A stretch of DNA of 64,000 nucleotides from Streptomyces rapamycinicus NRRL 5491. GTDB lineage: Bacteria > Actinomycetota > Actinomycetes > Streptomycetales > Streptomycetaceae. Positions 59,158 to 64,000 of this stretch are shown one piece after another (within the stretch, counting starts at the first letter, position 1; the number at the start of each line of letters is the position of its first letter). The position numbers were made by a program, and so were the translations under genes. The stretch covers positions 1,860,001 through 1,924,000 of the forward strand of contig NZ_CP085193.1 in the NCBI RefSeq assembly GCF_024298965.1, in the 5' to 3' direction. The notes beneath the pieces are model-generated. The model saw only the letters and a program-made list of their open reading frames with translations. It made no database searches and was not told where the DNA came from.

Positions 59158-60654
59158 CTACCGGGCGGAGGGTCCCTTCGGAGCGGATCCCGAGGGCCTG
59201 CCCAGCAGCCACCGCCATAACGCCGCCCACCACGGGACGCGCCCGGGGGCCGCCGCCCCGGGCCCCTCGGTGCCGGACCGTACCGGGGCCGCCGTCGCCT
59301 CGGGCATCGGCGGCATCCGCTGCCGAGGCGGCAGGAGCACCTCGACGGGGAGGTCCATGATGTCCGGCTCGGGGCGCCGGGGCATGAACTCCACCGGCAG
59401 CTCAACGAGATGGCGGGAGATCCAGGACGAGAGCCAGGTCAGCTCGGACTCGTCCACGGCCAGCCGCAGATCGGGCAGGCGCAGCAGCAGGGTGTCGATG
59501 GCGGTGTCCGTGATGGCCCGGCCGATGTCCTGCCCCGGGCATTCGTGGGGACCGCCGCTGAACGCGAGATGGGACCGGTTGCCGTACATGGGCGCGGCGA
59601 TGTCGGGGCGGATGGCCGGGTCGACGTTCCCGGCGGCCAGCCCCAGCAGCAGCATGTCCCCGGCCTTGATCCGCTGACCGCCCAGTTCGGTGTCCCCGGT
59701 GGCCCAGCGGCCGGGGACGACGGTGAGCGGGGGCTCGTTCCACAGCACGTGCTCGATGGCGTCCGGCAGCGTCATATGGCCACCGGCCAGGGACGCGCGG
59801 AAGCGCGGGTCGGTGAGGACCATGCGCAGCGTGTTGGCCATCAGATTGGTGGTGGTCTCGTTGCCGGTGAGCAGCACCAGCCGCAGATGCTGGACCACCT
59901 CCTCCTCGGTGAGGCCGGAGGGGTGGGCCAGCAGCCAGGACGCCAGGTCCTCGCCGGGTTCGGCGCGCCTGCGGTCCACCAGGCCCTTGAGGGTGTCGGT
60001 GACGTACGCGTCGCTGCGCAGGGCCGTCTCGGTGCCCTTCATCAGGTCCCGGGTGGCCTCGACCAGCCGTGGGCCGTACTCGTCGGGCATGCCCAGCAGT
60101 TGGGTGAGGACGAGCATGGGCAGCTGCTGGGCGAAGGCGGTGACCATTTCCGCGCCTCCGTCGGCGCAGAAGTCGTTCACCAGCTGGTGGGTGAAGCGGG
60201 TGACATGGCGGCGGATCCCACGGCGGTCGAAGCGCCCCATGGACTCGGTGAGCGCGGCCCGCAGCCGTTCGTGCTCGTCGCCGTCGGCGAAGGTGCACAT
60301 GGGCTGCCAGCCGACCACCGGCAGCAGGGGCGAGTCGGCGGCGATCCTGCCGTCCTTCCAGGCGTGCCAGTGGCGGGAGTCGCGGGAGAAGCGGGAGGGG
60401 GTGCGGGAGACCTCCAGGTTCTCGCGGTAGCCCAGCAGCAGCCAGGCCGGTATGCCACCGTCGAGCACGATCGGGGCCACCGGGCCGTGCTCGGTGCGCA
60501 GCCGCTCGTACAGCCCCATCGGGTCCTTCTCGTTCTCGGGCCCGAGGAGGTCCACGAGACCGCCGTCCCCGTCGGGGAGCGCGGTGTGGACGGGGCACCG
60601 GGCGGGCGGCGGATCGGCGGGCCCGGTGCCGGTGTCGTCGAGGTGAGGAGTCAC
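59158..60654 (-). CDS. conservon cytochrome P450 lacking the ExxR motif (CYP157-like; CvnE/RarE type)
   Basis: 498 residues from the GTG at 60654, overlapping the CvnD stop (GTGA). Haem-ligand Cys372 is in FSGGPHECPGQDIG, the I-helix has LLTGNETTTN, and FGxGxHxC is read as FSGGPHEC. The K-helix, which should read ExxR, is EHVLW at 301-305, so the otherwise near-invariant Glu/Arg pair is gone. Loss of ExxR is a known feature of CYP157 P450s encoded in Streptomyces conservons, where the P450 is the last gene. The C-terminal 70 residues are Pro-rich with WWAALWRWLLG, possibly membrane-associating. Confidence 0.88.
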   Translation of the reverse strand: MTPHLDDTGTGPADPPPARCPVHTALPDGDGGLVDLLGPENEKDPMGLYERLRTEHGPVAPIVLDGGIPAWLLLGYRENLEVSRTPSRFSRDSRHWHAWKDGRIAADSPLLPVVGWQPMCTFADGDEHERLRAALTESMGRFDRRGIRRHVTRFTHQLVNDFCADGGAEMVTAFAQQLPMLVLTQLLGMPDEYGPRLVEATRDLMKGTETALRSDAYVTDTLKGLVDRRRAEPGEDLASWLLAHPSGLTEEEVVQHLRLVLLTGNETTTNLMANTLRMVLTDPRFRASLAGGHMTLPDAIEHVLWNEPPLTVVPGRWATGDTELGGQRIKAGDMLLLGLAAGNVDPAIRPDIAAPMYGNRSHLAFSGGPHECPGQDIGRAITDTAIDTLLLRLPDLRLAVDESELTWLSSWISRHLVELPVEFMPRRPEPDIMDLPVEVLLPPRQRMPPMPEATAAPVRSGTEGPGAAAPGRVPWWAALWRWLLGRPSGSAPKGPSAR

Positions 60655-61274
60655 GGTGTCTCCGGGGTCACGGTGTGGAGGGATTGCAGATGGCGCACGA
60701 GGGCGAGGAGGGTGTCGCGGCTGGAGGCCCGGTCGCGGGCGTCGCAGTCGATCATCGGTACGGAGTCGGGCAGGTCCATGGCCGCGCGCAGCTCCGCCAT
60801 GGGGTGGACGGGGGCCTCGGGGAACGCGTTGACCGCGACCACGAAGGGCACCCCGCGCTCCTCGAGCCGCCCGACCGCGTCGAAGCTGACCTCCAGACGG
60901 CGGGTGTCGATCAGGACCACGGCGCCCAGGGCGCCCTCGAAGAGGCCGTTCCACAGGAACCAGAACCGCTCCTGGCCGGGGGTGCCGAACAGATAGAGCA
61001 CCAGTTGTTCGTTGAGGCTGATCCGGCCGAAGTCCATCGCGACGGTGGTCTCGGTCTTGCGCTCGATCCCGGCGATGTCGTCGACGCCGACCCCGGCCTG
61101 GGTCATGGTCTCCTCGGTGGTCAGCGGGCGGATCTCGCTCACCGCGCCGACCATGGTGGTCTTGCCGACGCCGAAGCCGCCGACGATCACCACCTTGACG
61201 GCGGCGGCCGCGGAGGCCGGGAGGGTGTCCTCGCTGCGCGGGCCGGCGATTCCCTCAGAGGTTCTGTAGTCCAT
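60651..61274 (-). CDS. cvnD: CvnD-type small GTPase/ATP-GTP-binding protein
   Basis: 207 residues. Walker A GGFGVGKTTMVGAVSEI, the switch-like ETTVAMDFGRI, and FGTPGQERFWFLWNGLF, a Ras-like DxxG replacement that is typical of CvnD; VAVNAFPEA stands for NKxD. It is a molecular switch that cycles on GTP, at the membrane with CvnA-C. It overlaps CvnC by 20 bases and CvnE by 4. Confidence 0.92.
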   Translation of the reverse strand: MDYRTSEGIAGPRSEDTLPASAAAAVKVVIVGGFGVGKTTMVGAVSEIRPLTTEETMTQAGVGVDDIAGIERKTETTVAMDFGRISLNEQLVLYLFGTPGQERFWFLWNGLFEGALGAVVLIDTRRLEVSFDAVGRLEERGVPFVVAVNAFPEAPVHPMAELRAAMDLPDSVPMIDCDARDRASSRDTLLALVRHLQSLHTVTPETP

Positions 61275-61617
61275 GCATCACCGCCTGCAGCAGTTCGGGG
61301 TCGGGCAGCACGGCGGCCGGGACCGGCGCCCTGACCTCCACCCGGTCGTCCCGCAGCAGCCCCGCGAGGAGCACCGTGACGGTGGAGACGGGCAGGACCA
61401 GATACGCGGAGATCTCGGCCACCGAGAGCGGGAACTGGCACATCCTCAGCACGGCGGCGGCCTCGGGGGCCGTCCCCGGCTCCGGTTCGGCGCGCGCCAC
61501 GATGAGGCTGACGAGTTCGACGGGCCGGTGCCGGGGTTCCTGCGGGGCGCGGCCGCGGCTGACCGTGTAGAGCCGCTCGGGGCCGCCCTCGTCCCACGGC
61601 TTGCCGGGCTCGCTCAT
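61255..61617 (-). CDS. cvnC: CvnC-type DUF742 protein
   Basis: 120 residues from the ATG at 61617, overlapping the CvnB stop (ATGA). DUF742 features: LYTVSRGRAPQEPRHRPVEL, RMCQFPLSVAEISAYLVLPV and TVLLAGLLRDDRVEVRAPVP. The DUF742 part is a winged-helix-like domain acting as adaptor between CvnB and CvnD. Confidence 0.92.
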   Translation of the reverse strand: MSEPGKPWDEGGPERLYTVSRGRAPQEPRHRPVELVSLIVARAEPEPGTAPEAAAVLRMCQFPLSVAEISAYLVLPVSTVTVLLAGLLRDDRVEVRAPVPAAVLPDPELLQAVMHGLQNL

Positions 61618-62033
61618 GTCACCCGTCCGTCGACCCGCGGCGGGCTGCTGAGGTGCTCCCCGAGCCGGGCGACGAGATCTCTCATGCACTGGCCCATCAG
61701 CCCGGCGTCCACGCTGTCCTCGGCGAGCACCGCCAGATACGAGCTGGTCCCGGCCGCCATCAGATAGAAGAACCCGCCGTCGACCTCGATGACGACCAGC
61801 CGCATCCGCCCGTCCCCCTCGGGGAACTCGGCGGCGATCGCGCCGGAGAGGCTCTGCAGCCCGGCGCAGGCGGCGGCCAGGCGATCGGCGGTGTCCTTGT
61901 CCGCGCCGACCTGGGCCATGCACAGGCCGTCCGAGGACAGCAGGACCACGTGCCGGGTCTCCGGAACGCTGGACGCCAGGTCCCGGAGCATCCAGTCCAT
62001 GTTGAACCGCGGTTGCGTCACTTGCCTACTCAT
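61614..62033 (-). CDS. cvnB: CvnB-type roadblock/LC7 domain protein
   Basis: 139 residues from the ATG at 62033 (an ATG at the MDWML position, 11 codons later, is possible). Roadblock features: MDWMLRDLASSVPETRHVVL, SSDGLCMAQVGADKDTADRL, GFFYLMAAGTSSYLAVLAED. It acts as a GTPase-regulating scaffold for CvnD. It overlaps the CvnA stop by 8 bases, so the conservon is one coupled transcript. Confidence 0.93.
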   Translation of the reverse strand: MSRQVTQPRFNMDWMLRDLASSVPETRHVVLLSSDGLCMAQVGADKDTADRLAAACAGLQSLSGAIAAEFPEGDGRMRLVVIEVDGGFFYLMAAGTSSYLAVLAEDSVDAGLMGQCMRDLVARLGEHLSSPPRVDGRVT

Positions 62034-63600
62034 CCTTGTCCGACGTGTTCGGGGTGCTTGAGTTGTCCGGGGTGTGGGGGGACTTCCGGGGGCCCGGCTC
62101 CTCCGTGGCGGCGTCCGCGGCCGGGATCGGCTCACCGTTGAGCCCCTTGGTGAAGGCGTCCAGCCAGATCCCCGGCTGTACCGGCTGCCGGGCCGGTTCG
62201 CGGGGCGGGGCGGGCGCCGCGGGGGACGCGGAGTCGCCCCGGAAGGACGAGGGGGCCGGGGCGACCATCGGCATCCGGCGGCGGCGCTGCGGGAGTCCGG
62301 CGCCGTTCTGCCGGAAGCCGGGGCCGGGGCGGCCCTGCGCCACCGGGCCGGTGCGGGTGGGCGACGGCAGCGGCGTGGCCCGCTTGATGGGCTTGGGCGG
62401 GGGGAGTTTGGCCGCGCGGGCGATCGCGCCGCCGGGCGCGGGGGTGGGGCAGATGATGTCCTGCGGTACGACCAGCACCGCGCGCACCCCGCCGTACGCC
62501 GAGGGCCGCAGCGAGATCTGGAACCGGTACCGCACGGCGAGCCTGCCGACCACGGCCAGGCCGAGCCGCGGTGTCTCGCCGAGGTCGTTGAGGTCGAATC
62601 CGGTGGCCGCCTGGAGCAGCACCGCGTCGGTGCGCCGGCGCGCCTCCTCGGACAGGCCCACCCCGGCGTCCTCGATCTCGATCGCGACCCCGGACTGGAC
62701 CTCGATCGCGGTCAGGTGGACCCGGGTCTTGGGCGGCGAGTAGCGGGTGGCGTTGTCCAGCAGTTCGGCGAGGGCGTGGATCAGGGGCTCCACCGAGGGG
62801 CCGACGATGGCGACGTCCGCGACCGAGTGCAGATCCACCCGCTCGTACTCGAGGATGCGGGACATGGCGCCGCGGCAGACGTTGAACAGCGGCACCTCCT
62901 TCTGCCACTGGCGGCCCGGGCGGGAGCCGCCCAGGACCGCGATGGAGTCCGCCAGCCGGCCGATGAGGGCGTTGCCGTGGTCCAGGTGGAGCAGATCCTC
63001 GAAGACGTCCGGGTCGGCGCCGTGCTTGTCCTCCATCTCCCGCATGTCCTGGGCCTGTTGGTGGACGATGGCCTGCACCCGGCGGGCGATGTTGACGAAC
63101 GCCCGCTGGGCCGCGTCCCTCAGGTCCTCCTCGGTCCGCACGGTGTCCAGCACCCACCGCAGCAGCTGCTCGTGGGCGGCGTCGAAGTCCGGGTCGAGAC
63201 GGGGCGCGTAGTCGACGTCCTTCATCGCCTCGTGCACCATGGCGCCGCGCCGCAGCCGGGCCACCGTCGCGGGGAGCACCTCCCGGGTCAGCCGCCGGAT
63301 CTCCGCCTCCTGGGCCGTCAGGCGCTGCCGGAACCCGGCCTCCTGGGCGGAGAGCCGGGTGCGCAGCGTGGTGATCAGCCGGCCGCGGCGCATCGCCTCG
63401 GCCGCCGCGAGGGCCACCGCGAGCGTCGCCGCCACTCCGCACCAGGCGACCGTGGCCCGCGCCCCGGACGGGACCACGGCGACGGCCAGCGCCGCGCAGA
63501 ACGCCATCGCGGCGGGAGGGATGACCCATACGAGCGTGGAGGCGGGCCGTCGGCCTCCGGGTGAGGTGCCGCCTCCGGATGAGGTACCGGCGAAAACCAT
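62026..63600 (-). CDS. cvnA: CvnA-type sensor histidine kinase-like ATPase
   Basis: 524 residues from the ATG at 63600; AAGG ends 6 bases upstream, while the ATG at 63606 is adjacent to it. Two hydrophobic segments at about 20-58 (VWVIPPAAMAFCAALAVAVV; VAWCGVAATLAVALAA), a coiled-coil linker at about 70-110, a dimer/phospho-like helix with LLHLDHGNALIGRLAD instead of the HExxP box, and a GHKL ATPase (ALAELLDNATRYSPP, EIEDAGVGLSEEA, LGLAVVGRLAVRY). A Pro-rich disordered tail closes it. It is the membrane sensor of the conservon; true phosphotransfer to a response regulator is not expected. Confidence 0.92.
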   Translation of the reverse strand: MVFAGTSSGGGTSPGGRRPASTLVWVIPPAAMAFCAALAVAVVPSGARATVAWCGVAATLAVALAAAEAMRRGRLITTLRTRLSAQEAGFRQRLTAQEAEIRRLTREVLPATVARLRRGAMVHEAMKDVDYAPRLDPDFDAAHEQLLRWVLDTVRTEEDLRDAAQRAFVNIARRVQAIVHQQAQDMREMEDKHGADPDVFEDLLHLDHGNALIGRLADSIAVLGGSRPGRQWQKEVPLFNVCRGAMSRILEYERVDLHSVADVAIVGPSVEPLIHALAELLDNATRYSPPKTRVHLTAIEVQSGVAIEIEDAGVGLSEEARRRTDAVLLQAATGFDLNDLGETPRLGLAVVGRLAVRYRFQISLRPSAYGGVRAVLVVPQDIICPTPAPGGAIARAAKLPPPKPIKRATPLPSPTRTGPVAQGRPGPGFRQNGAGLPQRRRRMPMVAPAPSSFRGDSASPAAPAPPREPARQPVQPGIWLDAFTKGLNGEPIPAADAATEEPGPRKSPHTPDNSSTPNTSDKDE

Positions 63601-64000
63601 GGGCATCCTTAAAAACAGCGAAGAGAAAATGAGTGCGAAATGCGGGCGATGAGCCAGCCCGCCATGGGCCCTGGAGCATAGCGGTTTCACCGTCACATGA
63701 ATCGAAGATGCTTTTTTCTTCGGAATGCATCACGGTGAATTCAAAGAGCGTGAAAAAGCGATCATCTGCACTCATTCTTTGACCGTGGATGATCGGCTGA
63801 GGGCGAATCTGCTCATGGCGAAGGAGTCTGGGCAGCGTGGCACTCGGGCCCTTAGCCTTGATCCACCGACGCGGTTCGAAATGATCTCCGGGGGTTTCCC
63901 CGGGCTGTCAGCTGAGTGCGGGCAGGGTGTATCCGCTGGTCTGCCCAGCTCTTCCACGATTCGGTTTCGGTCGGGCCCTGGTGGGCGGGGTGGTCAGTGA
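63601..64000. promoter_or_regulatory. upstream region of the conservon, lower in GC; no gene seen
   Basis: 400 bases with an AT-rich stretch at about 63700-63810 (TTTTTTCTTCGGAATGCATC), out of character with the window. Read on the minus strand, TATGCT near 63672-63680 could be a -10 for the conservon, but I could not find a good -35. A plus-strand frame from 63725 runs off the window end; its residue use looks random, so I do not call it. Confidence 0.4.

Noticed and set aside
63725-64000. A frame running off the right edge
   Set aside because: Residue use looks random, third-position GC is low and no ribosome site fits; treated as upstream region of the conservon.

Overview
The window is very GC-rich with strong G/C bias at third codon positions. 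It carries streptomycete signatures: a conservon-type signalling operon with a P450, XRE-DUF5753/DUF397 pairs, an AfsA-type signal synthase with a TetR receptor, NsdA-like and AfsR-like regulators, MurT/GatD and SAV2177-type methyltransferases. It is almost certainly a Streptomyces chromosome, or a very close actinomycete. No tRNA, rRNA, CRISPR array, phage or complete insertion sequence was recognised.

Layout. 3-7366: the 3' part of an AfsR-like regulator; an operon of a DUF4142 protein, a Gln/Gly-repeat DUF1996 secreted protein and an ECF sigma factor with its own zinc-binding tail; a convergent PucR-type regulator. 7713-11933: a redox module of a haem-type membrane protein, a NuoF-ferredoxin fusion and two lipoproteins. 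11979-14609: a signalling locus with a HAD phosphatase, an AfsA-like synthase and a divergent TetR receptor. 14601-22783: a leftward eight-gene operon (family-5 binding protein, two permeases, two ATPases, aldo/keto reductase, cytosolic BNR/sialidase-like protein, SDR). It diverges from a four-carbon acid sugar kinase, PdxA2 and a DeoR regulator (23030-26494). Together these look like a catabolic locus for an acidic-sugar compound that ends in dihydroxyacetone phosphate.

26729-40440: a tiny proline-rich protein followed by six 17-bp repeats, hydrolases, a SigB-family sigma factor, a divergent pair of LigD-type ligase and polymerase genes, a GlxA regulator, a secreted asparaginase, a PAS-GAF-SpoIIE phosphatase, a metacaspase-like protein, and a TetR/NTF2/NmrA unit with two strong palindromic operators. 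40493-50564: regulatory gene families (two XRE-DUF5753/DUF397 pairs, an HATPase protein, an NsdA-like protein, an MFS pump, an SDR, a degenerate P-loop protein and a DUF574 methyltransferase) and a 410-bp hairpin element.

50669-58579: largely household genes (prenyl transferase, acyl-CoA dehydrogenase with divergent TetR, peptide deformylase, MurT-GatD, phosphofructokinase, CtaG). 58999-63600: a small membrane protein and a complete conservon (CvnA-B-C-D plus a P450 lacking the ExxR motif).

Three related intergenic inverted-repeat elements, plus one remnant, occur in the window. Their flanking arms differ from copy to copy, yet the two arms within each copy still match.
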